Source of the DNA: a virus
Direction: 5' to 3' (one strand)
Length of the DNA stretch: 64,000 nucleotides
IMG/VR virus record: IMGVR_UViG_3300023174_000112
Coordinates: 26,133 to 90,132 of that record
Part shown: piece by piece, positions 35,586-43,932 of the stretch
How positions within the stretch are numbered: position 1 is the stretch's first letter
Layout of the letters: every line of letters starts with the position of its first letter
Program-made: the position numbers and the translations under genes
The notes under the pieces: model-generated
Seen by the model: the letters and a program-made list of their open reading frames with translations, nothing else
Database searches by the model: none
Told to the model about the DNA's origin: nothing

Positions 35586-35714
35586 ATGATTCACTATCAC
35601 TTGTATCACGCCGCTTGGACAGCGGCGTTTGCATGGTTGATATGGCAACATGGTTGGATTCCGTTTGTCGTAGCGTATCTGGTCATTGGCACCATTTGTT
35701 TCTGGCGAGCCTGA
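35586..35714 (+). CDS. 42-residue membrane protein downstream of the nuclease
   Basis: ATG at 35586, stop TGA at 35712-35714, only 2 nt after the nuclease stop. Sequence begins MIHYHLYHAAWTAAFAWLIW, continues QHGWIPFVVAYLVIGTICFW and ends RA: two hydrophobic stretches split by a short polar turn, a His/Trp-rich N-terminus and a positively charged end. This fits a small hairpin or single-span membrane protein. It may help export or act as holin-like or immunity partner of the nuclease; that is inference from position only. Confidence 0.6.
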   Translation: MIHYHLYHAAWTAAFAWLIWQHGWIPFVVAYLVIGTICFWRA

Positions 35715-35721
35715 TTCACCG

Positions 35722-35727
35722 TAAATA
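35722..35727 (+). promoter_or_regulatory. Late promoter 4 nt before RSAM-3 ATG
   Basis: GTAAATA, then ACGC and ATG at 35732. Confidence 0.65.
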
Positions 35728-35731
35728 ACGC

Positions 35732-36892
35732 ATGTCTAACTTTTATTGTGCCGCGCCCTGGCGGGGACTGCATATCAATCCCCGAGGCGATGTCAAAACC
35801 TGCTGTGCTGGTGACCCCAACATGTTGGGCAACCTCAATGATCATAGCATTGAACAAATACTCAATAGCAATTTAATGACTGAGATACGTGCCAGTCTCT
35901 CACAAGGACAAGCACACGAATACTGTTCAAACTGTGTGCGAGCAGAACGGTTTGGCGCAGACTCAGAACGTGCCTGGCACAACAATGTCAATCCTGACTT
36001 TGATTACAGCACCGCAGGCGATCAATACCATTATCCTGTGATTGTAGACGTGCGTTGGAATACCACATGCAATTTGAGTTGCAACTATTGTGGCGAAGCA
36101 TGCAGTAGTAAATGGGCAGGAATCAAAAACATACCTTTTAAATCTGGTGCTAGGCCCTACTATGAACAAGTGTGTGACTTCATTGAACAACACTATGAAC
36201 ACATACACGAAGTTGCGCTAGTGGGCGGCGAGCCGTTGTTGCTGCCAGAGAACGATCGACTACTGGATGTTATCCCAGACACTGCTATTGTCACACTGAT
36301 CACTAACTTGAATGTGGATTTACAAACAAACAAAATATTCCGTAAATTAGCACAGCGCAAAAGAGTTGGCTGGAGCATGAGCTTTGACAACATAGACCAA
36401 CGTTTTGAATACGTACGACACGGCGGCAACTGGATGGTGTTGCAAGAAAACTTAAAGACCATACAACAGTTAATGAAGTCACAAGGACAGTGGGGCGGTG
36501 TTCATGCAGTGTACAACATGTACAATGCCACACGCATTTGTGAATTCAGACAGTTTGTGCAAGATGCAGGCGCCACTGTATTATGGCAAAACTTGTTTCA
36601 ACCTGAGTACTTGGATCCGTTCCTGCACGGACCTGAGTTAGCTGATTTGGCTGCACAAGAAATTGAAAATTTCTATGCCATGAATATAGCAACACCAGCT
36701 GAACGCCAATTCTTTGATCAGGCATTAAATAATTATCGTGCAATAAAACAAGAACGTCCTGGGATAACACAGCAGTTCCGCCAGCACATACATGACAACG
36801 AATCCAAGTATCATACTGATACTGCTGGTAAGTTCAAACAGTTATGGCCTGAATTAGCAGAAAGAATATTGAATGATATCGCCACCAAATAA
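35732..36892 (+). CDS. Radical SAM enzyme with N-terminal cysteine domain (RSAM-3)
   Basis: 386 residues. The radical SAM motif CNLSCNYC is at C113/C117/C120, followed by ALVGGEPLLLPEN (GGEP) and ITNLNVD. Ahead of it sits a SPASM/twitch-like motif: CAAPW, then NPRGDVKTCCAG, LGNL, and a CSNC knuckle (C6, C24/C25, C65, C68). In most SPASM enzymes this motif is C-terminal, so the order is inverted. Shares EYVRHGGNW and a VRW-N-x-CN-type core with RSAM-5 (paralogues). The last 20 nt overlap terminase gp17. Substrate unknown. Confidence 0.88.
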   Translation: MSNFYCAAPWRGLHINPRGDVKTCCAGDPNMLGNLNDHSIEQILNSNLMTEIRASLSQGQAHEYCSNCVRAERFGADSERAWHNNVNPDFDYSTAGDQYHYPVIVDVRWNTTCNLSCNYCGEACSSKWAGIKNIPFKSGARPYYEQVCDFIEQHYEHIHEVALVGGEPLLLPENDRLLDVIPDTAIVTLITNLNVDLQTNKIFRKLAQRKRVGWSMSFDNIDQRFEYVRHGGNWMVLQENLKTIQQLMKSQGQWGGVHAVYNMYNATRICEFRQFVQDAGATVLWQNLFQPEYLDPFLHGPELADLAAQEIENFYAMNIATPAERQFFDQALNNYRAIKQERPGITQQFRQHIHDNESKYHTDTAGKFKQLWPELAERILNDIATK

Positions 36893-38459
36893 AAATTTAG
36901 AAACGGTGCTGGTCAAAGCACCACACCGTAAAGAAGTATACACTGAAGATGAACTACTAGAGTTTGCGGCCTGTGCTGACCCTGTCACAGGTCCATTGTA
37001 CTTCATGGATAATTTCTTTTTTATTCAGCATCCCACACGCGGCAAAATGCTGTATCATCCGTTTGAATATCAAACCAGACTGATAGAAACCTATCACAAC
37101 TATAGATATTCAATAAGTCTAATGCCTCGACAAACAGGCAAGTCAACTTCGGCAGCCGGGTACTTGTTGTGGTACGCTATGTTTGTGCCAGACAGCACAA
37201 TTTTAGTGGCTGCACACAAATACACAGGCGCACAGGAGATCATGCAACGCATTAGATACGCATATGAACTGTGTCCCAATCATATTAGGGCCGGTGCCAC
37301 TAGTTACAACAAGAATTCACTAGAGTTTGAAAATGGAAGTCGTATTGTGGCACAGACCACAACTGAAACAACCGGACGGGGTATGAGTATTTCACTCTTG
37401 TACGCTGATGAGTTCGCATTTGTGCGACCCACTATTGCCAGGGAGTTTTGGACTTCTATCTCACCCACACTGGCCACAGGTGGTAAAGCTATTATTACAA
37501 GCACTCCCAACAGTGATGAAGATCAGTTTGCGTACTTGTGGAAAGGTGCCAACAAAACTGAAGATGAACATGGCAACACCACAACACTGGGCATCAATGG
37601 ATTCCGTGCTTTTAGAAGTGACTGGCGTGAACACCCTGACAGAGATGAGCAATGGGGACTGGAGCAACTGGCACAACTAGGCGAAGACCGATTCCGCCGA
37701 GAGATGGAATGTGAATTTGTTATCAATGATGAGACCTTGATTGCTCCTACCAAACTGTTGGATCTAGAAGGGGTAGAACCCAATCGCCGTACTGGGCAAG
37801 TGCGTTGGTATAAAACTCCGGTCAAAGACAAGATATACATTGTGGCCTTGGACCCTAGCTTGGGCACAGGTGGCGACCCCAGTGCTATACAAGTGTTTGA
37901 AGCAGACACAACAGAACAAGTGGCTGAGTGGCGACACAACAAAACAGACATTCCCACACAGGTCAAACTGTTGGCAGACATTGTGAACGAGCTGTACGAA
38001 ATCACCAAGGACGACAAAAAGATTTACTACTCAGTGGAAAACAACACCATTGGTGAAGCCGCGTTAATCTCAATCAACGAGTACGGTGAGGAAAACATAA
38101 AAGGGTATTTTCTATCAGACAATTCAGTCACAGGTACCACAGGGCGCAGATTCCGCAAAGGTTTTAATACCACCAACAAAGCCAAGCTCACGGCCTGTAA
38201 TAAATTCAAAATTCTTGTGGAATCTGGGCGTATGAAACTGTACAGTAGGCCGCTAATCAGTGAGCTCAAAACTTTTGTTGCGTCAGGCGGCAGCTACGCA
38301 GCCAAACCTGGAGAAACAGACGATCTTGTGATGAGTTCACTGTTGGTCACACGCATGTTGATGATGTTGCAGACTTATCACGCAGAATTAGACACACAAA
38401 TGAAAGATCACGGCGATAACATCATTGAACCAATGCCGTTCATATCAATGCTACGCTAA
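36873..38459 (+). CDS. 17: Terminase large subunit (gp17-like)
   Basis: 528 residues. Walker A-like PRQTGKST at residues 85-92, Walker B LLYADEFAF at 175-183, coupling motif STPNS, and the RNase-H-type nuclease residues D327 (VALDPSLGTGGDPSA), E389 (SVENNTIGEA) and D483/D484 (ETDDLVMSSL). The ATP-driven packaging motor and headful nuclease of T4-like phages. It starts inside the radical SAM gene (20-nt overlap), so the two are probably translated together. Separated from gp16 by about 7 kb of structural and cargo genes. Confidence 0.95.
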   Translation: MISPPNKNLETVLVKAPHRKEVYTEDELLEFAACADPVTGPLYFMDNFFFIQHPTRGKMLYHPFEYQTRLIETYHNYRYSISLMPRQTGKSTSAAGYLLWYAMFVPDSTILVAAHKYTGAQEIMQRIRYAYELCPNHIRAGATSYNKNSLEFENGSRIVAQTTTETTGRGMSISLLYADEFAFVRPTIAREFWTSISPTLATGGKAIITSTPNSDEDQFAYLWKGANKTEDEHGNTTTLGINGFRAFRSDWREHPDRDEQWGLEQLAQLGEDRFRREMECEFVINDETLIAPTKLLDLEGVEPNRRTGQVRWYKTPVKDKIYIVALDPSLGTGGDPSAIQVFEADTTEQVAEWRHNKTDIPTQVKLLADIVNELYEITKDDKKIYYSVENNTIGEAALISINEYGEENIKGYFLSDNSVTGTTGRRFRKGFNTTNKAKLTACNKFKILVESGRMKLYSRPLISELKTFVASGGSYAAKPGETDDLVMSSLLVTRMLMMLQTYHAELDTQMKDHGDNIIEPMPFISMLR

Positions 38460-38462
38460 ATA
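38457..38462 (+). promoter_or_regulatory. Late promoter overlapping the gp17 stop
   Basis: GCTAAATA; 7 nt separate it from the ATG at 38470. Confidence 0.55.
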
Positions 38463-38469
38463 CACCACT

Positions 38470-40659
38470 ATGACAATGGAAGCATTACCTCAAGATTTAG
38501 CAGATTTCTTGGTCACAAAGAACTTTGACCCAGAATACTTTGACGAACAAGGCCAACCCGCTGAAGCAGGTGACGCCAAAACTATGAAATTTGACTATGT
38601 TGCTGGCACTGGCAAAAACTACGGAACAGCAGTGGTTGTGATTGCTGACAACGAGCTCAGCTTGTTCTACGGTGACAATCTGGGCAGGGGCATGGAGCCT
38701 GAAGACAAACAAGAGTGGTTTGAATTCTTGGAACAACTCAGCAACAAAGCAGCCAGCCATTCAGCAACCTGGAGCCCAAAGGATATCAATCAACTCAAAC
38801 ATACTCTAGCTGGCATTGCTGCCATCAAAGAGGGATTGTTTGAAGGATACTATGGCAACCGCAAGGTCAGCTACATGGGTGAACAGACTCAAGCCAGATT
38901 GGTAATCCAACACAATCGAGTATTAGGCGAAAATGACAAACGTTTCCGTTATGTAGAAAGTTTGTTTATTGAAACAGCAGATCAAGAACGTTTTAGACTG
39001 TCATTCAAAAGTCTAGCAGGTGGCCGAGCCATGTTGGAACATGTGCGCCAAGGCGGACGTCCATACGATGTACGTGGCAACCACATCACAGAGATTGTGA
39101 GCGAAATGGCTGTACTGAGTCGATTCAATCGTGCGCAACACAATCGTGTTTACGAAGGCGTCACCCAAGAACTGGTGGAAAGCGCAAAGCAATACTATCA
39201 CAACCTACAAGAAACAATGAAGCATCTTGGCAGCTCACGTGGCTATCAAGCATACTTTGAAACCTGGGCTCCTGACCAAACCGGTGAGGCCGAAGCTCTG
39301 GTAGAAAATCTACGCGATTTGTTTGTGGAACAAACATTGGACGCTAGAATTGAAGCTGCCTTGCCCACACTGGCCAAGATACAACAACAAGGAAACAACA
39401 TGAAAGAAGCACAAATTTTTGAAAACTGGATCAACAATCTCAGTGAAGGCACCTGGGCATTGCCAGACACTCCTGAATCACAAGAAAAACTCAACCAGCT
39501 GATGAGTGCTGAATTGATTGTTGGTCCAGATGCTACCAATGCCACAGAGTTGTTGTATGACATTGTGGGCGATGACGAGTTGTTTGACATACTAAACGAC
39601 TTAGCCGATCGTTCAGAAGGCCGTGCCAATATTTGGGACGACTCAGATGTACAACGCAGACTGGCTGAACTGGGTATACAAACTCCTCAGAGCACACAAG
39701 CAGAACCGGCTGACGTGCCACAAGACACAGCACCGGCAATGAAAGAAGACTTTACTAGTTTTGGGGACAAACATACCGGTGCCTATAGAGATAATTTTGA
39801 ACTTTGGATCACAACAAAAGGTTTATACAACTACGAAGATGAACTGTTGGGGTATTTTGATAAGTTTGTTGACGGTGGCGGATCACCAAGCACAGCCGGT
39901 CAACAGTCAGTTGAAACCTGGAAGCAGAGAATGAAAAGAGACGGCGAAAGTGTTCAAAAAACCGACGATGTGGCGGAAGGCGACAACATGAGTACATTTG
40001 TGGAAGATCGTGAATTGTCTACCATGCTGAAATATGCTGGCGTGCCCATCAAAGAAAATGTACTGACAGACTCAACTGGCAGCACCTTGGAACACATCAA
40101 AGACACATTCAAACGTGATGTCAAAGACTTTACACAAAACGGTGACATGAGTGATGCATTGTATGACGCACTGTATGACTACTATTTTGATGACATGCCT
40201 TATGGCACAAAGAAAGCCAGAGATGGCGACCCAATGGAGTGGGTGGCAGATCGCTTTGCACAAGACATTGATCTTGATGAAGGTTGGAAAGGTGCATTGG
40301 CCGGTGGACTTGCTGGTGCAGGATTAGGCAGTGTGGTCCCGGCACTGGGCACAATAGCCGGCGGCATTGCTGGTGCCTACGCAGGACACAAAATTGGTGA
40401 CCAAGGAATCAGTGACCCAGACAAAGAATGGAAATCTCCTGAGCCAAAGAAACCAGTCGGCGAATGCAACTACACCATGGAAGGCGAATACTGCCCAGAA
40501 CACGGTTTGGCCGAATGTGGCGGCATGTACGAGGGTGTAGATGATCCAATCAATTACAATGCAGCAATGACCGGAAGTTACTACGAAGGCAAAGAAACCG
40601 AAATACAAGAAGGCGATGCACTTCTGGCAAGAATAAAATCACTGGCTTTGCTCAGATGA
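38470..40659 (+). CDS. Large acidic probable virion protein with glycine zipper
   Basis: 729 residues from ATG 38470 (late promoter just upstream; in-frame codons before it lie within gp17). An N-terminal alpha/beta domain (KNYGTAVVVIADNELSLFYG), a long helical acidic centre (NATELLYDIVGDDELFDILN), the motif MLKYAGVPIKE, and near the end a Gly/Ala zipper (ALAGGLAGAGLGSVVPALG through GIAGAYAGHKIGDQ, residues about 610-645) able to insert in a membrane, then a Cys-rich CNYTMEGEYCPEHGLAEC. Shares the AGIK/IKE-type motif and late Cys patch with the 834-residue protein. Might be an ejected internal protein; function unproven. Confidence 0.68.
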   Translation: MTMEALPQDLADFLVTKNFDPEYFDEQGQPAEAGDAKTMKFDYVAGTGKNYGTAVVVIADNELSLFYGDNLGRGMEPEDKQEWFEFLEQLSNKAASHSATWSPKDINQLKHTLAGIAAIKEGLFEGYYGNRKVSYMGEQTQARLVIQHNRVLGENDKRFRYVESLFIETADQERFRLSFKSLAGGRAMLEHVRQGGRPYDVRGNHITEIVSEMAVLSRFNRAQHNRVYEGVTQELVESAKQYYHNLQETMKHLGSSRGYQAYFETWAPDQTGEAEALVENLRDLFVEQTLDARIEAALPTLAKIQQQGNNMKEAQIFENWINNLSEGTWALPDTPESQEKLNQLMSAELIVGPDATNATELLYDIVGDDELFDILNDLADRSEGRANIWDDSDVQRRLAELGIQTPQSTQAEPADVPQDTAPAMKEDFTSFGDKHTGAYRDNFELWITTKGLYNYEDELLGYFDKFVDGGGSPSTAGQQSVETWKQRMKRDGESVQKTDDVAEGDNMSTFVEDRELSTMLKYAGVPIKENVLTDSTGSTLEHIKDTFKRDVKDFTQNGDMSDALYDALYDYYFDDMPYGTKKARDGDPMEWVADRFAQDIDLDEGWKGALAGGLAGAGLGSVVPALGTIAGGIAGAYAGHKIGDQGISDPDKEWKSPEPKKPVGECNYTMEGEYCPEHGLAECGGMYEGVDDPINYNAAMTGSYYEGKETEIQEGDALLARIKSLALLR

Positions 40660-40661
40660 CA

Positions 40662-40667
40662 TAAATA
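40662..40667 (+). promoter_or_regulatory. Late-promoter-like element before gp32
   Basis: CATAAATA just upstream of the sigma70-type promoter at 40671; it could give late expression of gp32 in addition to the early/middle transcript. Confidence 0.4.
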
Positions 40668-40670
40668 CAC

Positions 40671-40699
40671 TTGACACGTAGACAAGAAGCGCATATACT
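40671..40699 (+). promoter_or_regulatory. Sigma70-type promoter for gp32
   Basis: TTGACA (consensus), 17-nt spacer, TATACT. The leader to the gp32 ATG is about 93 nt, the longest in the window. Confidence 0.85.
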
Positions 40700-40720
40700 A
40701 CTACAGTGTTTGCGCTTTTT
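40687..40720 (+). terminator. Terminator hairpin overlapping the gp32 promoter
   Basis: AAGCGCA (40687-40693) pairs with TGCGCTT (40711-40717) followed by T residues; the loop contains the -10 box. RNA made through this point from upstream late genes can form the hairpin, whereas gp32 transcripts start inside the loop and cannot. Confidence 0.6.
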
Positions 40721-40732
40721 TGTTTGTGTCAC

Positions 40733-40780
40733 AGGCAACAGAGATCTAAACATTTAGATAGGCAACATAACATAGGCAAC
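40733..40780 (+). promoter_or_regulatory. gp32 leader: three AGGCAAC repeats and a hairpin
   Basis: AGGCAAC occurs at 40733-40739, 40760-40766 and 40774-40780; between the first two lies the inverted repeat ATCTAA (40744-40749)/TTAGAT (40754-40759). T4 gp32 represses its own translation by binding its mRNA leader; this could be a functional equivalent, though no pseudoknot was demonstrated. Confidence 0.45.
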
Positions 40781-40798
40781 TTATTAAGGAGAAAAACT

Positions 40799-41785
40799 AT
40801 GGCATCATTAGCAGAAATCAGAGCACGTTTACAGGCAGCAGAAGGCAACAAAGGTGGCGGACAAACAGGTGGAGACAATTCAATCTATCCACACTGGAAC
40901 ATGGAAGAAGGGCAAAGTGCAACACTGCGATTCCTTCCCGACGCAAATACCAAAAACACATTCTTCTGGCAAGAACGAGCAATGATTCGTTTACCTTTTG
41001 CTGGCATCAAAGGCGAAGGAGATAGCAAACAAGTGTACGTGCAAGTACCTTGTGTGGAAATGTGGGGCGAAGCCTGTCCCATCTTGGCAGAAGTGCGTAC
41101 CTGGTTCAAGGACAAGAGCCTTGAAGAAATGGGTCGCAAATACTGGAAGAAACGCAGTTACATCTTCCAAGGCTTTGTGCGTGAGAACCCACTGAGCGAA
41201 GACAAAACACCAGAAAATCCCATCCGACGTTTCATCATCGGACCTCAGATTTTCACCATCATCAAAGGCGCATTGATGGATCCTGAGCTGGAAGAATTGC
41301 CCACAGACGTTTTACGTGGCCTGGACTTCCGCATCACCAAAACTGCCAAAGGTGGTTTTGCTGACTACAACACAAGCAAATGGGCACGTAAGGAATCAGC
41401 ATTGACCGAAGCTGAACAGGCAGCCATTGCTACACATGGCTTGTATGACTTGAGCACATTCCTGCCCAAGAAGCCTGGCGATGTTGAACTCCGAGTCATC
41501 AAAGAGATGTTCGAGGCTTCAGTAGACGGACAGCCTTACGACACAGAACGTTGGGGCCAGTACTTCCGTCCTGCAGGTGTAACAGCACCTGGTGGTAGCG
41601 CAGCCAGCACTGATGAAGATGCGCCTGCAGCCAAGCCTGCACTCAAAGTGGCAGCACCCACACCAGCAAGTGACTTTGACGAAGATGACACTCCTACAGC
41701 AGCCGCACCAGTGGCCAAGCCTGCAGAAGCTGGAAAAAATGCCCAGGACATCCTGGCCATGATCCGTAGCCGTCAAGCCAAGTAA
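40799..41785 (+). CDS. 32: Single-stranded DNA-binding protein (gp32-like)
   Basis: 328 residues from ATG 40799 (AAGGAG upstream). N-terminal basic MASLAEIRARLQAAE (the cooperativity region), core YPHWNMEEGQSATLRFLPD, IRLPFAGIKG, EMWGEACPILAEVRTWF, YWKKRSYIFQGFV, then a long Ala/Pro linker and an acidic tail (SDFDEDDTPTAA) for partner recruitment, ending AQDILAMIRSRQAK. The Cys/His set for zinc is reduced compared with T4: I see only two nearby cysteines. Coats ssDNA in replication, recombination and repair. Stop overlaps the next ATG. Confidence 0.92.
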   Translation: MASLAEIRARLQAAEGNKGGGQTGGDNSIYPHWNMEEGQSATLRFLPDANTKNTFFWQERAMIRLPFAGIKGEGDSKQVYVQVPCVEMWGEACPILAEVRTWFKDKSLEEMGRKYWKKRSYIFQGFVRENPLSEDKTPENPIRRFIIGPQIFTIIKGALMDPELEELPTDVLRGLDFRITKTAKGGFADYNTSKWARKESALTEAEQAAIATHGLYDLSTFLPKKPGDVELRVIKEMFEASVDGQPYDTERWGQYFRPAGVTAPGGSAASTDEDAPAAKPALKVAAPTPASDFDEDDTPTAAAPVAKPAEAGKNAQDILAMIRSRQAK

Positions 41786-42411
41786 TGCGCACAGCTCTGG
41801 ACACAGAGCTGTTTCCAGATTGTAAAGTGGTAGAAATGCCACTTTACAATCAATGGATTTACTCGATTCAAAAAAACGGAAGCAGCAGTTTAAGAATTCA
41901 ACAGTCAAGAGACAATCTTGCTGTGTTTGTCAACGACAAAATAAATGATCTTGACTTTGTAGATGTGTACATTAGAGAGCCCCGAGACAGATACATAAAT
42001 GGTATCAACACCTATTTGCAATTTCTCAAGCGCGATCATCCTGAATTAGATTACAACACTGCGTTTTGGTTTGCTCGACGTTACAAATTTTTAAACACAC
42101 ATTACTTGCCACAATTTCATTGGATAGCAAATCTCAGCAGATATTTGCACAGTGGTGCAAAAATACGTTTTAGAAACTTTCAAGACTTTGGCAAAGTAGC
42201 TCGTATCAATGCCAAGCCCACTGGAGTCACTGCACCCAGTGATGATTTTATTAAAACGCTGTTTAAAGACGACGTGGATGTTGAATTTTGGTTGTTTCTG
42301 GATCAAATTTTATGGGACCTATGTGGTCAAGAATTGTCTTGGCAACAACTGTTAAATCATTATCAGGATCACCATCCTAATATTATAAAAAATGTATTGC
42401 CCAAGACTTGA
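41785..42411 (+). CDS. Sulfotransferase-like protein
   Basis: 208 residues, TAATG overlap with gp32. WIYSIQKNGSSSLR (K30-N-G-S-S-S) resembles the PAPS 5'-phosphosulfate loop, and VDVYIREPRDRYINGINTYL (R64-x-P-x-x-R) the 3'-phosphate motif of sulfotransferases. If active, it would move sulfate from PAPS to a carbohydrate or peptide. It leads a string of overlapping cargo genes (RSAM-4, SDR, RSAM-5) placed between gp32 and uvsX; the catalytic His is not obvious. Confidence 0.65.
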   Translation: MRTALDTELFPDCKVVEMPLYNQWIYSIQKNGSSSLRIQQSRDNLAVFVNDKINDLDFVDVYIREPRDRYINGINTYLQFLKRDHPELDYNTAFWFARRYKFLNTHYLPQFHWIANLSRYLHSGAKIRFRNFQDFGKVARINAKPTGVTAPSDDFIKTLFKDDVDVEFWLFLDQILWDLCGQELSWQQLLNHYQDHHPNIIKNVLPKT

Positions 42412-43360
42412 TCATTTTGTAAGATTCAACCCCAATGGTACAGTGAGCCGTTGTGGTCACATGACTCAAGCACCTGAGTTTTCTTCATTGGAAGAAATGG
42501 AACAAAGTATGTGGTTGCGCAATGCCAAATTGAGTTTTCACAAAGGTATTTGGCCCAGTGAATGCAGTAGGTGTAAACAAACAGAATCAATCAACAGTAC
42601 CAGCATTAGACTCAATGCTGTGAGCTTTGATCAAAAACAAACCAGACAAGATTATTTGACTGTGGGCGGTGTGTTGGACAATGTGTGCAACAGTGCATGT
42701 CAAACTTGTAATGAAAATTTGAGTACAAAGATTGGCAGTTTAAAGTCTCGAGATCATGTTCGTATTGACAACAGCATTCGCTTTTGGTCATTGCCTCTGG
42801 ATCGTGTGGTACACCTAGACATCAACGGTGGTGAACCCAGCGCCAGTAAAAATTATCGTCACATACTGAAAAATATTCCAGCCAATGTCACCAGTGTTAG
42901 AATCAACACCAATTGTTCTGTGGTAATGACCGAAGTTGAAGATCTAGTCAAGCGTGGTATCGAAGTCACAGTCACAGTGAGCCTGGATGGAATTGGTAAA
43001 AAACACGACTACATTCGCTGGCCCATTGCATGGGAAGAATTTGAAAGCAACCTGCTGGCTTATCAACACATGAACATAGATTTAAACACATGGACCACTG
43101 TGAGTGCATTGAACATTAGAGATCTAAAGAATATTTTTTCTTATGTACAACAGCATAAACTAAAACATTCTTGGGCGTTGTTAGAAAATCCACCGGTGTT
43201 AAATGTAAAATACAGCAACCATATGACAAGATCTGCAGATGTGCCAGATGAACTAAAGTCCGTTGTGGCTTCAGCAGAGGATAACACTGTTGAACTGCAA
43301 TTATTTACACTGGCACAAGATCAGTTACGTGGCATTAAATTATGGGATTACTATCAATGA
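42392..43360 (+). CDS. Radical SAM enzyme with N-terminal cysteine motif (RSAM-4)
   Basis: 322 residues; starts within the previous gene (20-nt overlap). The motif VCNSACQTC (C99/C103/C106) is followed by LDINGGEPSASKN and RINTNCS. The N-terminus has the same four-Cys pattern as RSAM-3/5/6: MYCPRL (C3), NPNGTVSRCGH (C21), and CSRC (C58, C61). No C-terminal cluster. The SDR behind it overlaps by ATGA, suggesting coupled function, for example radical-based oxidation or epimerisation followed by reduction; substrate unknown. Confidence 0.85.
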   Translation: MYCPRLDHFVRFNPNGTVSRCGHMTQAPEFSSLEEMEQSMWLRNAKLSFHKGIWPSECSRCKQTESINSTSIRLNAVSFDQKQTRQDYLTVGGVLDNVCNSACQTCNENLSTKIGSLKSRDHVRIDNSIRFWSLPLDRVVHLDINGGEPSASKNYRHILKNIPANVTSVRINTNCSVVMTEVEDLVKRGIEVTVTVSLDGIGKKHDYIRWPIAWEEFESNLLAYQHMNIDLNTWTTVSALNIRDLKNIFSYVQQHKLKHSWALLENPPVLNVKYSNHMTRSADVPDELKSVVASAEDNTVELQLFTLAQDQLRGIKLWDYYQ

Positions 43361-43932
43361 AAATAGCCATAACTGGACACACAGCTGGAATAGGACAGGC
43401 ATTTGCAACTATTTTACAAAGTCGTGGTCATGACATTGTGGGATTGAGCAAACGAAACAGTGACAACATTAGAAATATTCCCAAGATCCTGGAAAAAATC
43501 ACACCGTGTGATTTGTTCATAAACAATGCACAAGCTGGATATGCACAAACTGAATTGTTGTATGCAGTGTGGGAAGCCTGGCAAGATCAACCAGGCAAAC
43601 ATATTTGGTGTATAGGTACAATGATGACATTGATACCAGTTGCCCCACCAGTTGCAGGGCAAGGTGACATGGCCATGACCATGTATAGGAATCAAAAAAA
43701 CACATTGGATGATGCAGTGGCTCAGTTAAGATACAAAAAACATTTACCAGTAATCACCATGATCAGACCAGGCAGTGTGGCCACACAACCTGGACAAACT
43801 GCTGAATGGCCACATTGCGATGCACATGCCTGGGCCAATACAATAATCACTACCATGATAAATGCCAACGAACAAAGCATGCTATTCAATGAGTTGGCAT
43901 TGATGTCGGCAAAAAACAAGATACCTCTATAA
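43357..43932 (+). CDS. Short-chain dehydrogenase/reductase
   Basis: 191 residues from ATG 43357. TGHTAGIGQA at residues 6-15 is the dinucleotide-binding T-G-x3-G-I-G motif; LFINNAQAG (NNAG equivalent, 54-62) and Y110-x3-K114 (MYRNQK) are the SDR signature and catalytic pair; MIRPGSVAT is the PG motif. NAD(P)(H)-dependent oxidoreductase, shorter than the usual ~250 residues. Overlaps both radical SAM neighbours (ATGA before, TAATG after), so it very likely acts with them. Confidence 0.82.
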   Translation: MKIAITGHTAGIGQAFATILQSRGHDIVGLSKRNSDNIRNIPKILEKITPCDLFINNAQAGYAQTELLYAVWEAWQDQPGKHIWCIGTMMTLIPVAPPVAGQGDMAMTMYRNQKNTLDDAVAQLRYKKHLPVITMIRPGSVATQPGQTAEWPHCDAHAWANTIITTMINANEQSMLFNELALMSAKNKIPL

